Origin: Chryseobacterium sp.
GTDB taxonomy: Bacteria > Bacteroidota > Bacteroidia > Flavobacteriales > Weeksellaceae
Reading direction: 5' to 3'
Assembly (NCBI RefSeq): GCF_008014695.1
Contig: NZ_VOXE01000002.1
Coordinates: forward strand, 310,001 to 374,000
DNA: 64,000 bases
The notes beneath the pieces are model-generated. The model ran no database searches and was not told the DNA's origin. It was given only the letters and a program-made list of their open reading frames with translations. Below, piece by piece: positions 42,695 to 52,014 of this stretch (its first letter is position 1; each line of letters starts with the position of its first letter). The position numbers were made by a program, and so were the translations under genes.

Positions 42695-43924
42695 CTATTC
42701 TGCACGCAGCGCTTCAATCGGTTTTATTCTGCTTGCCCGGAATGCCGGTACAAAGCCCGCCACAACTCCCGAAATTACCAGGCTAATGAAAGCCGCAATA
42801 ATCAGTCCCCATCCAACGGACGGATCTTTAATAAAATATTTTTCAAGGCTGTCGCCAATCAGTTCTAAAGACAAGACGCCAAGTCCTACTCCTATAAATC
42901 CTGAAATTACCGTAATCACAACACTTTCCTGCATAATTAGACCTACAATTGCGCCCGGTTTGGCACCGATGGCTTTCCGTACGCCGATTTCCTGGGTTCT
43001 TTCCTTTACGATATACACCATGATATTGCTGATGCCGATGATTCCGGCCAGCAAAGTTCCCATTCCGATAAAACCTACAATCAGCGTAATAATAAATAAA
43101 AACTGGAAGGTTTCGCCCATATTTTTCGCGTTGTTCCGCACGACAATTGCATTTTCATCATCCGGAGAAATTTTATTCTTTGCTTTGAGATCCTTTTGAA
43201 GCTTGTCACCATATTTAATAGCTTCATCGGGCGAAAGAGCGGTGTTATACGTGATGAAAATATTGCTCACTGTATCGGAGCCTTTTTTCATCTGTTGCAG
43301 GGTGGTGATGGGAACGGTGATCATCCTTTCGTCCCAGTCGCCGCCGTCATCAGAAAAAACACCCACCACTTTAAACATCGTTCCGTTGATTTCAAGGTCT
43401 TTGCCGACAGGGCTTCCATTCTTGATGAGGTCGCGCTGCACCATTCTGCCAATGACCGCTACATTCTGTTTGCGGTTCATGTCAAGACTGTTCAGATATC
43501 GTCCTTCTGTAAGTTTACGGTTTTCGATGATCTTTTCTTCGGGATTGGCGCCGCTGATCTGGTAACTTCCGCTTTCTTTGCCGTATTTTACGGTCAGGTT
43601 GGCGGAATATCTCGCGGTTGAATTTTCTACCTTATCCGGATCTGAACTGATGGCCTGCTCATAATCATCGTTTTTGAGGACGACTTTCCGGTCGGCCTGC
43701 AGTCCGCCGTATGCGATGGTTGTTTTCCCGCTGAAAATGGTGATGAGATTGGTCGCGTCTCTCGCAAACCCTTCGGTAAACGCATTTTTAAGTCCGGTTC
43801 CGATTCCGAACAGGACAATGAAAATATACAGTCCGAGTGCTACGGTAAAACCCGACAGTACCGTCCGCAGTATATTGCTGCGAATGGATTCAAAAATTTC
43901 TCTCCAGCGGTCTATATCAAACAT
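42695..43924 (-). CDS. ABC transporter permease (MacB/FtsX type), second paralogue
   Basis: 409 residues with the same plan as its neighbour: helix 1 about 20-43, MacB periplasmic domain, then helices about 276-300, 328-352 and 375-396. The KERTQEIGVRKAIGAKP motif precedes helix 3. It follows the ATPase gene with an 11-nt gap and is the upstream member of the permease pair. Confidence 0.9.
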   Translation of the reverse strand: MFDIDRWREIFESIRSNILRTVLSGFTVALGLYIFIVLFGIGTGLKNAFTEGFARDATNLITIFSGKTTIAYGGLQADRKVVLKNDDYEQAISSDPDKVENSTARYSANLTVKYGKESGSYQISGANPEEKIIENRKLTEGRYLNSLDMNRKQNVAVIGRMVQRDLIKNGSPVGKDLEINGTMFKVVGVFSDDGGDWDERMITVPITTLQQMKKGSDTVSNIFITYNTALSPDEAIKYGDKLQKDLKAKNKISPDDENAIVVRNNAKNMGETFQFLFIITLIVGFIGMGTLLAGIIGISNIMVYIVKERTQEIGVRKAIGAKPGAIVGLIMQESVVITVISGFIGVGLGVLSLELIGDSLEKYFIKDPSVGWGLIIAAFISLVISGVVAGFVPAFRASRIKPIEALRAE

Positions 43925-43935
43925 ATTTATTATTC

Positions 43936-44628
43936 TTAAGCCAGTACCCGTTGGGTAATAAATTGATCACTCTCAATAATTCCGTCTTTCAGGATGACAT
44001 TTCTCTTCGTTTCGGCGGCCACATCCGGTTCATGGGTTACTACAATGATGGTTTTTCCTCCGCGGTTGATTTCCTGCAGAAGTTTCATAATGTCGTAGGT
44101 AGTTTTAGAATCCAGAGCGCCGGTCGGTTCATCGGCAAGAATAATTTTCGGATTGGTGATCAGGGCTCTTGCAATGGCAACCCTTTGTTTCTGGCCCCCT
44201 GAAAGTTCATTCGGCAGGTGAGTTGCCCATTCCGCGAGTCCCACTTTTTCAAGATATTCCATAGCCCTTTGGTTGCGCTCTTTTCGCGGTACATTCTGGT
44301 AGTAGAGTGGTAAAGCGACATTCTCAAGGGCGGTTTTGTATCCGATGAGGTTGAAGGACTGAAAGATAAATCCTAAAAACTGGCTCCGGTATTCGGCTGA
44401 TTTAATTTCCGACAGATCTTCAATAGGAATTCCGTCCAGCTTGTAGACGCCAGAATCTTTTTCGTCCAGGATCCCAATGATGTTCAGTAAAGTGGATTTA
44501 CCTGATCCGGAACTTCCCATAATGGAAACAAATTCGCCTTCCTCAATGTTCAGATTGATGCCTTTCAGCACATGCAGTTTGCTCTTTCCGGTGTCATAGG
44601 ATTTGTGGAGATTCTCAATAACTAACAT
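43936..44628 (-). CDS. ABC transporter ATP-binding protein (MacB/LolD type)
   Basis: 230 residues. Walker [10 protein letters not shown] at 38-46, Q-loop Q90, signature LSGGQ at 142-146, Walker B IILADEP at 162-168, and the switch His in VVTHEPD near residue 197. First gene of the efflux operon, which continues with two permeases and the adaptor. Type I MacB-like systems expel macrolides, toxins or lipoproteins; the substrate here is unknown. Confidence 0.95.
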   Translation of the reverse strand: MLVIENLHKSYDTGKSKLHVLKGINLNIEEGEFVSIMGSSGSGKSTLLNIIGILDEKDSGVYKLDGIPIEDLSEIKSAEYRSQFLGFIFQSFNLIGYKTALENVALPLYYQNVPRKERNQRAMEYLEKVGLAEWATHLPNELSGGQKQRVAIARALITNPKIILADEPTGALDSKTTYDIMKLLQEINRGGKTIIVVTHEPDVAAETKRNVILKDGIIESDQFITQRVLA

Positions 44629-45042
44629 GGGCGGATTGGTTTTATGAATAAGTATTCAAAAGAAAAAAAATGTTACAGAACAGATGCTTTTAATTGCCAT
44701 TTAGATGTTTAATAAAATTTATTCGGTTTTACAGTATTTTCGGGGTTGCTGTTTAATGTTTTTAGGCACAAAGTACAGCTAATTGGCAAAGCCCGATTTT
44801 AAAAGGGGTGATAAAGCCCCGTCTGTGTAATTGTGGAAAACTTTTGCGGCTTAAAGTCAGTTATTTAATATTTACACCTTTCGGAAGTGATGTGGATTTT
44901 CTACATTTGTGATTCACGCTTCAGGAATATTTTTAACAGTTTTGCGGGACGGTAATTGGATTAATGTCCATTCAGTCAGCACGTTAAGAGTATTTCTTTT
45001 TTATCAGCGAAAATCATTAACCAGAAAACAGAAAAATACAGG
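44629..45042. other. Divergent regulatory region between efflux and nrd operons
   Basis: 414 bp without a gene. The likely nrdB promoter is TACATTTG at 44902-44909, giving a leader of about 130 nt. The leader has a short open frame MSIQSAR at 44964-44987, of unknown meaning. No NrdR box was recognised by eye. Confidence 0.5.
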
Positions 45043-46017
45043 ATGGGAATTTTTGAAAAGAGAATCAGTTACAAGCCGTTTGAATATCCGGAGATCATGC
45101 AGTTCGTAGAGGCCATCAACAAATCATTTTGGGTACATTCCGAAGTGGATTTTACGGCCGATGTGCAGGATTTTCAGTCACAGCTGGAACCGCACGAAAA
45201 AAATGCCATCAAAAACGCCCTTCTTGCCATTGCCCAGATCGAGGTTTCGGTAAAGACTTTTTGGGGAAATCTGTACAACCACATGCCCAAGCCGGAACTC
45301 AACGGTCTTGGAGCTACCTTTGCGGAGTGCGAATTCCGCCATTCCGAAGCCTACTCCAGATTGCTGGAAGTTTTGGGTTATAACGATGCGTTTTCCCATG
45401 TCGTGGAAATTCCTGCGATTAAAAAAAGGATCGACTTCCTGACCAATGTGCTGAAACACGCGAATTCTACAACACCGAAAGAATATGTTTCGTCTTTGTT
45501 GCTTTTCAGTATTCTGATCGAAAATGTTTCCCTTTTTTCCCAGTTTGCGATTATTCTTTCGTTCACGCGGTTCAAGGGCTATATGAAAAATGTATCCAAC
45601 ATCATCGCCTGGACTTCCGTTGATGAGCAGATCCACGCCAACGCCGGAATCTACCTGATCAACAAGATCCGCGAAGAGCAGCCAGACCTTCTCACCGATT
45701 CTGATCTTGAAGATATATACACTTTGGTGGACCATTCGATTTTACTGGAAGAAGAGATCATCGACTGGATTTTTGAACTCGGCGAAATCGACAATTTTAC
45801 GAAAGAGGATTTGCTGAACTTTATGAAATACCGTGTTGATGACAGTCTGAAAAAGATCAACATGAAAACCCGCTACAACATCACGCCGGAACAGTACCGA
45901 CCGATGATCTGGTTCGAGGAAGAGGTTTTTGCCAATTCCATGGATGATTTCTTCGCGAAACGGCCAGTGGATTATACGAAACACGACAAGAGTATTACGG
46001 AGAATGATTTGTTTTAA
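45043..46017 (+). CDS. nrdB: Ribonucleotide reductase small subunit, class I (subclass Id-like)
   Basis: 324 residues; radical-generating subunit for dNTP synthesis. Metal ligands read as E67 (AQIEVSV), E97 and H100 (ECEFRH), E160 (ILIENVS), E195 and H198 (VDEQIH). The first ligand is Glu where class Ia has Asp, while a Tyr (Y104) remains at the radical position. This combination matches the Flavobacterium johnsoniae enzyme, described as subclass Id with a dimanganese cofactor activated by superoxide. No N-terminal ATP-cone, which some Flavobacteriia carry on NrdB. First gene of an nrdB-small gene-nrdA series. Confidence 0.93.
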   Translation: MGIFEKRISYKPFEYPEIMQFVEAINKSFWVHSEVDFTADVQDFQSQLEPHEKNAIKNALLAIAQIEVSVKTFWGNLYNHMPKPELNGLGATFAECEFRHSEAYSRLLEVLGYNDAFSHVVEIPAIKKRIDFLTNVLKHANSTTPKEYVSSLLLFSILIENVSLFSQFAIILSFTRFKGYMKNVSNIIAWTSVDEQIHANAGIYLINKIREEQPDLLTDSDLEDIYTLVDHSILLEEEIIDWIFELGEIDNFTKEDLLNFMKYRVDDSLKKINMKTRYNITPEQYRPMIWFEEEVFANSMDDFFAKRPVDYTKHDKSITENDLF

Positions 46018-46096
46018 AAGCAATACGTTTTAAGTTTAATGCTTACTGATACAGCATTCACTTCCTGAATATTATACATCCGACTGAGTAACAATT

Positions 46097-46435
46097 ATGA
46101 TTAATGTAGCAGTAAAATACACCGTAAAACCTGATTTCTCTGAAACCAACAGAAAAAATATTGAACTTTTTCTGGAATCTTTCCGCGAACTCGATTATAC
46201 GAAATTCAGGTATCAGGTTTTTGTGGAGGAAGACGGACTCACGTTTTACCACCATTCGGCCTATGCGAATGAGGAAATTCAAAAACAGCTTCTAGCAATG
46301 CCGCGATTTTTGGAGTTCCAGAGCCAGCGTGATGAAAACCTGGAGGATAAACCGGAAATTAAAGCCTTAAAATTCCAGGGTTCCGCCGGAAGTTTCGATA
46401 ATATCTTCGGGAATTTTGACGCACCGGAAATTTAG
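46097..46435 (+). CDS. Small ABM-like (ferredoxin-fold) protein between nrdB and nrdA
   Basis: 112 residues. The beginning IINVAVKYTVKP-type strand (here INVAVKYTVKPDFS), the Phe/Tyr-rich RYQVFVEEDGLTFYHHSAYANEE and the helix IQKQLLAMPRFLEFQ resemble the dimeric antibiotic-biosynthesis-monooxygenase fold, where such proteins bind small molecules. No catalytic residues can be named. Located 79 nt after nrdB and 98 nt before nrdA, same strand, so it is expected to be co-transcribed; whether it has any role in nucleotide reduction is unknown. Confidence 0.65.
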   Translation: MINVAVKYTVKPDFSETNRKNIELFLESFRELDYTKFRYQVFVEEDGLTFYHHSAYANEEIQKQLLAMPRFLEFQSQRDENLEDKPEIKALKFQGSAGSFDNIFGNFDAPEI

Positions 46436-46533
46436 CGGTGTGAACAGGAACAGGAAACGAAAACCTTCTGCTCCAAAATAAAATAAAAATTAATACGCAG
46501 AAAGCATGATGCCAACTGCAAAAAGCATACAAC

Positions 46534-48189
46534 ATGGAAGAACAATCAAAAATCTGGTGGCTGAACGAAGAGTCCGAACAAATGCTGAACCGCGGATATT
46601 TACTGAAAGGGGAAACCGTTGACGGCGCGATCCTGAGAATTACCTCTGCTGCCGCAAAAAGATTATACAAACCGGAACTGCAGCCCGCTTTCGAGGAAAT
46701 GATCAGAAAAGGCTGGATCAGTTTTTCATCTCCCGTTTGGGCCAATATGGGAACCGAGCGCGGTTTGCCGATCTCGTGTTTCAACGTGCATGTTCCCGAC
46801 AATATCGAAGGAATTACCCATAAGCTGGGCGAAGTGATTATGCAGACGAAAATCGGTGGTGGAACTTCCGGATATTTCGGCGAGCTCAGAAACCGTGGAA
46901 CGGCCGTAACCGACAACGGAAAATCGTCCGGCGCAGTATCTTTTATGAAGCTTTACGATACCGCAATGGATGTGGTTTCGCAGGGTGGTGTCCGTCGTGG
47001 CGCTTTTGCTGCTTATCTGGACGTTGACCACGGCGATATTGAAGAATTCTTATCGATCAAGGATATTGGAAGCCCAATTCAAAACCTGTTTACCGGAATC
47101 TGCGTGCCGGATTACTGGATGCAGGACATGATCGACGGCGATATGGACAAGCGTAAAATCTGGGCGCGCGTGCTCGAAAGCCGTCAGCAGAAAGGATTGC
47201 CTTACATTTTCTTTACCGATAATGTGAACAGAAATAAGCCTCAGGTGTACAAAGACCACGGAATGATGGTGAATGCGAGCAACCTGTGTTCGGAAATCAT
47301 GCTTCCTTCAAGTGCTGAAGAATCCTTTATCTGCTGTCTTTCGTCGATGAACCTTGAACTGTACGACGAATGGAAAGACACGGACGCTGTGAAACTGGCA
47401 ATTTATTTCCTCGACGCTGTTTTATCTGAATTCATTGAGAAAACCGAAGGAAATTACTACTTAACCGGAGCCAGAAACTTTGCGCTGCGTCACCGTGCGC
47501 TTGGTCTGGGCGTTTTGGGATATCATTCGTATCTGCAGAAAAACATGATTCCGTTTGAAAGTTTTGAGGCAACGCAGTTCAATGCGAGAGCTTTCCGTCA
47601 GATCAAGGAACAGTCGATTCAGGCATCGCAGGAACTCGCCAATATTTACGGTGAGCCGGAATTGCTGAAAGGCTACGGAATGCGGAACACGACCACAATG
47701 GCGATTGCTCCAACCACTTCGAGTTCTGCAATTTTGGGCCAGACTTCCCCGGGAATTGAGCCTTTTGCCTCGAATTATTACAAAGCCGGTCTTGCGAAAG
47801 GGAATTTCATGCGTAAGAACAAATACCTCGCGAAACTCCTGGAAGAAAAAGGACTCGACAATGAGGAAACGTGGAGAACCATTATGCTGAACCACGGTTC
47901 GGTGCAGCAGCTGAAGGAACTTACGGATGAAGAGAAAGCGGTTTTCAAAACCTTCAGGGAAATTTCGCCGATGGAAATTATTTCCCAGGCGGCGCAAAGA
48001 CAGCAGTATATCGATCAGGCCCAGTCGCTGAATTTACAGATCCCGTCAACCATGCCAGTAAAAGACGTGAACTACCTCTACATCGAAGCCTGGAAGAAAG
48101 GCGTGAAAACGTTGTATTACCAGAGAAGTTCATCGGTTTCCAAGGAAATGATGGTGAATTTTGTGACTTGCTCTTCGTGTGAAGCGTAG
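46534..48189 (+). CDS. nrdA: Ribonucleotide reductase large subunit, class I, without ATP-cone
   Basis: 551 residues, much shorter than the E. coli-type enzyme (about 760) because the N-terminal ATP-cone is absent; the sequence goes straight into the ten-stranded barrel domain. Active-site Cys are visible: PISCFNVHV (first redox Cys), NLCSEI with the thiyl-radical Cys, and FICCLSSM. The C-terminal redox pair ends the protein as CSSCEA. Since nrdB also lacks a cone, dATP inhibition through an ATP-cone is not possible for this enzyme. Confidence 0.95.
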   Translation: MEEQSKIWWLNEESEQMLNRGYLLKGETVDGAILRITSAAAKRLYKPELQPAFEEMIRKGWISFSSPVWANMGTERGLPISCFNVHVPDNIEGITHKLGEVIMQTKIGGGTSGYFGELRNRGTAVTDNGKSSGAVSFMKLYDTAMDVVSQGGVRRGAFAAYLDVDHGDIEEFLSIKDIGSPIQNLFTGICVPDYWMQDMIDGDMDKRKIWARVLESRQQKGLPYIFFTDNVNRNKPQVYKDHGMMVNASNLCSEIMLPSSAEESFICCLSSMNLELYDEWKDTDAVKLAIYFLDAVLSEFIEKTEGNYYLTGARNFALRHRALGLGVLGYHSYLQKNMIPFESFEATQFNARAFRQIKEQSIQASQELANIYGEPELLKGYGMRNTTTMAIAPTTSSSAILGQTSPGIEPFASNYYKAGLAKGNFMRKNKYLAKLLEEKGLDNEETWRTIMLNHGSVQQLKELTDEEKAVFKTFREISPMEIISQAAQRQQYIDQAQSLNLQIPSTMPVKDVNYLYIEAWKKGVKTLYYQRSSSVSKEMMVNFVTCSSCEA

Positions 48190-48248
48190 TTAAAGAGCCA
48201 AGAATCAAGAGCCAGGGCAAAAGTAAAAAGAGCCGAGGCAAAGGTTGG
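48190..48248 (+). repeat. Heptad-periodic tract after nrdA
   Basis: AAGAGCC at 48193, 48207 and 48228, with AAGAATC, AGGGCAA, AAGTAAA and GAGGCAA between, all in exact 7-bp register, starting 3 nt after the nrdA stop. Confidence 0.85.
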
Positions 48249-48287
48249 GGAAGAACAAAGAGTAACGAACAAAAGACAAGACAATGA

Positions 48288-48312
48288 CCGCAGAAATTTC
48301 TGCGGTTTTTTT
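48288..48312 (+). terminator. Terminator of the nrd operon
   Basis: CCGCAGAAATTTCTGCGG palindrome followed by seven T. Confidence 0.9.
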
Positions 48313-48431
48313 GTGGAATTCGTGGAGAATATCGGCTTATTTGCGTTTTAAAAGATCAGCATTCTAAAAATCATATAATCCAAACTTCATTACTCTTTCT
48401 TTTCCATGCAAATCCGGTCAGAAAAATATTT

Positions 48432-48439
48432 TATCTTTG
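48432..48439 (+). promoter_or_regulatory. DUF72 gene promoter -7 element
   Basis: TATCTTTG, about 34 nt before the DUF72 start. Confidence 0.5.
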
Positions 48440-48473
48440 AAATACTGTAACCAGCCATCTAAAACCTTCAAAA

Positions 48474-49358
48474 ATGAAATTCGGACAAGTAGAAGACCCG
48501 TCAAAAATTGATTTTACCCTTCCGGAAGACCATCCGAAAACCGCAGAAATCCTGAAGAAATCCAAAGCCAAAGACCTGGAAATCCGTATCGGCTGCGCGA
48601 AATGGAACAAAACCGACCTCAAAGGATTCTATCCGAAAGGCACGAAAGACGAACTGACCTATTACGCGACGCAGTTCAATTCCATTGAGCTGAATGCGAC
48701 ATTTTACGGCATGCCTTCGCCCGAACAGGTGCAGACATGGAAGGAAAAAACTCCGGCCGATTTCAGGTTTTTCCCGAAGATCACGAATACGGTTTCGCAT
48801 TTCCGCAGGCTGCTGAATATTACAGATGTGGTGACGCAGTTTGCCACTTCCGTCCTGAATTTTGATGAAAAACTGGGGATGGTTTTCCTGCAGCTGCACG
48901 ATAATTTTAAACCGAAAGATTTCGAAAGACTCGAAAAATTTATTGAGGATTGGCCGAAAGAGGTTCCTTCGGCGGTGGAACTGCGCAACAATGAATGGTT
49001 TTCAGACGAGGAAGTGTTCGAGAAAACGATGGCACTTTTTGAGAAGCACCGGATTACCAATATTATTGTCGACACCGCCGGAAGAAGGGATATGCTTCAC
49101 ATGAGGCTCACGACACCGGTAGCGTTTGTGCGGTATGTCGGTGCCAATGCAGAAAGCGATTACACGAGACTCGACGACTGGCTCGAGAGGATTGCAGAAT
49201 GGAAATCAGAAGGTCTTGAAAAACTGTATTTCTTCGTTCACCAGAATATTGAAAAAGCTTCCCCTTTGCTTTCTGCTTATTTTATTGAAAAAGTGAATAC
49301 GGAATTCGGCGTGGAGATTCATGTTCCGCAGATGGCGGAGCCGAAAACGTTGTTTTGA
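48474..49358 (+). CDS. DUF72 family protein
   Basis: 294 residues with a TIM-barrel fold. Family motifs: IRIGCAKWNKTDLKGFYPKG at about 38-57 (the usual GTSGW-like start), TQFNSIELNATFYGMPS at about 67-83, PADFRFFPKITNTVSHFRRL, a VELRNNEWF segment and the HMRLTTPVAFVRYVG stretch. Function is unknown; some members sit in sugar or DNA-repair contexts. Monocistronic with its own promoter. A heptad-periodic tract follows the stop directly. Confidence 0.9.
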   Translation: MKFGQVEDPSKIDFTLPEDHPKTAEILKKSKAKDLEIRIGCAKWNKTDLKGFYPKGTKDELTYYATQFNSIELNATFYGMPSPEQVQTWKEKTPADFRFFPKITNTVSHFRRLLNITDVVTQFATSVLNFDEKLGMVFLQLHDNFKPKDFERLEKFIEDWPKEVPSAVELRNNEWFSDEEVFEKTMALFEKHRITNIIVDTAGRRDMLHMRLTTPVAFVRYVGANAESDYTRLDDWLERIAEWKSEGLEKLYFFVHQNIEKASPLLSAYFIEKVNTEFGVEIHVPQMAEPKTLF

Positions 49359-49869
49359 TAGAATCAAGAGCAAAGGCAAAAGTGAATGTACAGTTGTACA
49401 ATGTAAAAAGTAAAGAGTGGTGAAAGAGATTTTGCCAAGGATGAAGTTAGACCCAAGGTAAAGGTAAAGTAATCTATTCCTTTGGCAGGCTTTAGATGGG
49501 TTCAGTTATGGTTCAGCTATGGCTCAACCTCGGGAATGCTCGTTCTGGAAAGGGTCATATGGAATTGATCAGGTGGAAATTGCTTTAGGGAAAGCAAAAA
49601 ATTGTACAAAGTACAAATGTACCATGTATGATATACTTCAACATAACGGCTAATTCCACTACCTCTAACTGTTCCGGAAAGCTTGAAGTTAAAGCTCACT
49701 TGTCTAACATAAGAGCGCCTTTCTTCAATCGGAAAAATTATTTCCCATCATTAAGTCTTCCGGAAACGGATAGAAAGTTTTATTCAGTGCTTCTCTTTGA
49801 TGATTCAGCCAACTTCAATACCGCATTATTCACTATACGAAAAAAAGATTGGCGTGAGATGGGAGGTTT
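49359..49869. repeat. Gene-free stretch with decayed heptad repeats
   Basis: About 510 bp. Directly after the DUF72 stop lies AATCAAG AGCAAAG GCAAAAG in 7-bp register; near 49601-49635 AGTACAA ATGTACC ATGTATG again shows a period of 7. Between them is degenerate A/G-rich DNA. The 81-codon open frame at 49628-49873 has no family features and overlaps the neighbouring stop. No RNA recognised. Confidence 0.65.
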
Positions 49870-51096
49870 TTAGAACAACTTGTAGCTTAAGATAAACGAT
49901 ATTGCCTTGTAATTTGAGCTAAACTTGGAATAGCTACTTAATACTTCTCTACCTGTAAAATAACGTACCTCCAGCCCAAACCTCTCCTCATAACAATATC
50001 CAATTCCCAAAGCCACATTTGACCTTGATTTTATTTCCAAATTATTGAATATAGAATTTTCTGCAACGTTAAATTTAATGGAAGAATTGACTGCTATATC
50101 AGGTACATACTGCGCATTAAGAAACAATTTTGATTTTCCATTCAGATACATATAATGCCGAATCCCTATTGGTATTTCAACAGAATGGTAATCGACGGTT
50201 GTTGTAAGTTTTCCCTCTGAAACAACCGATCCCCTTACATCAGTAGTTTTTTCTGATTTGTAAGACTGATAGGTGGGTTCAATGATCACTGACCACTTGT
50301 TTTTATTAAAGGGAAGAATATATTCTGCTTCAAGCCCAATTCCAAAACTGATTTTATCCTCCATTTTATAATGCTCGTCTTCAGCGTAATAATTTGCAAA
50401 CTCTAGTGACGAAGAATTGACTCTTGGGCGAATATGGAGATTAATATTTCCTTTAGTTGGTTTAGCATCCGAATATACAAAATCAGGATTTTTACACTTA
50501 TTATATCTTAAAAACAAGGTGATCAGATCCCTTTCTTGGTAGTCTGTTCTGTTGATATCACTAATCTTTATGGCAGAGCAGCTTAATTCGTCTTTCAGCT
50601 GAGTCCTATAAGTGGAATTATAGCTCACGGTAACTTCATTGGATTTGTAAGGTTTATACACCAATTGCTCTATTTCCCCGTTTTGCGTTTTATAAAAATA
50701 TCGGTACAAACTTCCATCTGCATATTTGTACAAGTTTGCATCACCACTGATCAAAACCTTTAAAAAAAGCTGCTCCTCCTTAAATTCTGGATTTTTCACA
50801 CGGCTTACATTCGTTAGATTGTTGCTTGATCTGTCAATTTTTACAGTGCTTCTTATATATCTTGCATGATTATAGATTTCGAATGATTTAACATCTTTAA
50901 TAGATGCTTCCTTTACAACAGAATTCTCGTCAGCTTTATACTCAAATGATACCGGATTATTTCTCCAATCCATATTTTTTATTAAACACTCAATTTTACG
51001 GTCCGAATTATCAATAAAATAAGCTTTTTCAAACTTTATCTGACCAAAGAATAAAGTGGAAAACAGCACAGTGAATAATAAGAAATGTTTTTTCAT
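49870..51096 (-). CDS. Outer-membrane beta-barrel-type protein
   Basis: 408 residues. Signal peptide about 1-18 (MKKHFLLFTVLFSTLFFG). The first 170 residues are a soluble domain (KFEKAYFIDNSDRKIECL). From about 215 on, alternating strands rich in aromatic residues end in the terminal Phe of SFILSYKLF, typical for a barrel that is inserted by BamA. The barrel part has a PorT-like look (GIGLEAEYILPFNKNKWSV, SVEIPIGIRHYMYLNGK). Ligand unknown. The codon usage and AT content are close to neighbours of unknown function but lower in GC than glyA and nrdA. Confidence 0.75.
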   Translation of the reverse strand: MKKHFLLFTVLFSTLFFGQIKFEKAYFIDNSDRKIECLIKNMDWRNNPVSFEYKADENSVVKEASIKDVKSFEIYNHARYIRSTVKIDRSSNNLTNVSRVKNPEFKEEQLFLKVLISGDANLYKYADGSLYRYFYKTQNGEIEQLVYKPYKSNEVTVSYNSTYRTQLKDELSCSAIKISDINRTDYQERDLITLFLRYNKCKNPDFVYSDAKPTKGNINLHIRPRVNSSSLEFANYYAEDEHYKMEDKISFGIGLEAEYILPFNKNKWSVIIEPTYQSYKSEKTTDVRGSVVSEGKLTTTVDYHSVEIPIGIRHYMYLNGKSKLFLNAQYVPDIAVNSSIKFNVAENSIFNNLEIKSRSNVALGIGYCYEERFGLEVRYFTGREVLSSYSKFSSNYKAISFILSYKLF

Positions 51097-51441
51097 AAAA
51101 ATAAGTTTCAGAATTGGTTTTATTTATTTTAAAATGGTAATCGGTATCCTAACATACCTGTGAAATCGGGCGATAAGAACCGTCCCATCATCTGATGCTA
51201 AAATAGAAAAAAAATGGGAGCCGAAAAGCAAAAGGGCCGAAAAGGAGTTTAATATTTTTTTCAGCATATATTTTATGCATGTTGTTATCAGGAAACAGCG
51301 ATTTATGCATAAGGCAGTTAACCCTTTAGCCAGCATCAATAAATGCCGGAGGACCGGCATTTAATTATATATCGTGAAAGGGATTTATTGTAAGATGCTG
51401 ATAAACAATATTATATCAATTGGATATCATGTAAGAATAAT
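51097..51441. other. Intergenic region with a hairpin
   Basis: 345 bp. Contains AAATGCCGG / CCGGCATTT (51341-51362) with an AGGA loop but no T-run. The 78-codon frame on the minus strand shows no family features and is not called. Low-complexity AT-rich DNA otherwise. Confidence 0.5.
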
Positions 51442-51738
51442 TTAAGCCAAAAACTCGATCTGTTTGTCTTTAAAGTTATTTTTCTCCACGAGTTTGTTCA
51501 TGGTTTTCAGCATTTTTTTGCGCAGTTTGGCAATTTTGCGGATGTTTTTGTCGGCGCTGTAATCGAAGATGCTGTCATCGAAAGAGAATGTGTCGCCTTC
51601 TGAAAAACTGATATCGTTTTTCTTCAGTTCTTTCAAAAGCATCAGATTGGTCATGGTTTCGAGCAGTTCATGTTCCAAAAAAGCCAGACTTTGAAGGGAT
51701 TTCAGGACCTCTTTTTTATATTTCTTTTTGTTTTTCAT
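51442..51738 (-). CDS. Small coiled-coil protein of unknown function
   Basis: 98 residues when started at MKNKKKYKKE; an upstream ATG adds 17 residues (MPPSIFLNTF) with no helical character. Predicted helices rich in Leu, Lys and Glu (KEVLKSLQSLAFLEHELLE, and NIRKIAKLRKKMLKTMNKL) flank an acidic loop with FSEGDTFSFDDSIFDYS. No family recognised. Charged and leucine-periodic, so a two-helix coiled coil is likely. Stands alone, divergent from glyA. Confidence 0.6.
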   Translation of the reverse strand: MKNKKKYKKEVLKSLQSLAFLEHELLETMTNLMLLKELKKNDISFSEGDTFSFDDSIFDYSADKNIRKIAKLRKKMLKTMNKLVEKNNFKDKQIEFLA

Positions 51739-51794
51739 TTCTTCAATATTTGAGTCGGTAAAGGTATTCAAAAATATGGAAGGAGGCAAAATTC

Positions 51795-51822
51795 AAGAGC
51801 CAAGAGCCAAGACAAAAGTGAA
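51795..51822 (+). repeat. Heptad-periodic tract upstream of glyA
   Basis: AAGAGCC AAGAGCC AAGACAA AAGTGAA in exact 7-bp steps; same family as the tracts after nrdA and recX. Confidence 0.8.
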
Positions 51823-51984
51823 ATGTAAGAAATTGTCAATTACGCAAAAAACAGGGGAAACTAAAAAGCAAATCGGGGAAAACAAAACCACATCACCATT
51901 TCCCACCAATGAATTTTTTACTTAAATTTGAAACGCCAAATCCGACGGCGGATTTTTAACTTCGCCACTCAATATTTGGAAGTA

Positions 51985-52012
51985 AACACCCAACACCTAA
52001 CACCCAACATTT
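51985..52012 (+). repeat. Heptamer array directly before the glyA start
   Basis: AACACCC AACACCT AACACCC AACATTT, then AA and the glyA ATG. Four imperfect copies of an AACAYYY heptamer that also abuts the recX start. A TAAATTTG element lies at 51923-51930. Confidence 0.85.
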
Positions 52013-52014
52013 AA

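Noticed and set aside
44629-45042. Riboswitch or cobalamin-type element before nrdB
   Set aside because: The leader is long enough, but no conserved riboswitch core was recognised; the reductase is a metal-dependent class I enzyme, not B12-dependent.
49628-49873. 81-codon open frame between DUF72 and the outer-membrane protein gene
   Set aside because: It starts inside degenerate heptad repeat DNA, overlaps the neighbouring stop and has no family features.
51124-51360. 78-codon minus-strand frame after the outer-membrane protein gene
   Set aside because: Mixed Cys/His/Leu-rich sequence without a domain; it spans a hairpin and low-complexity DNA.
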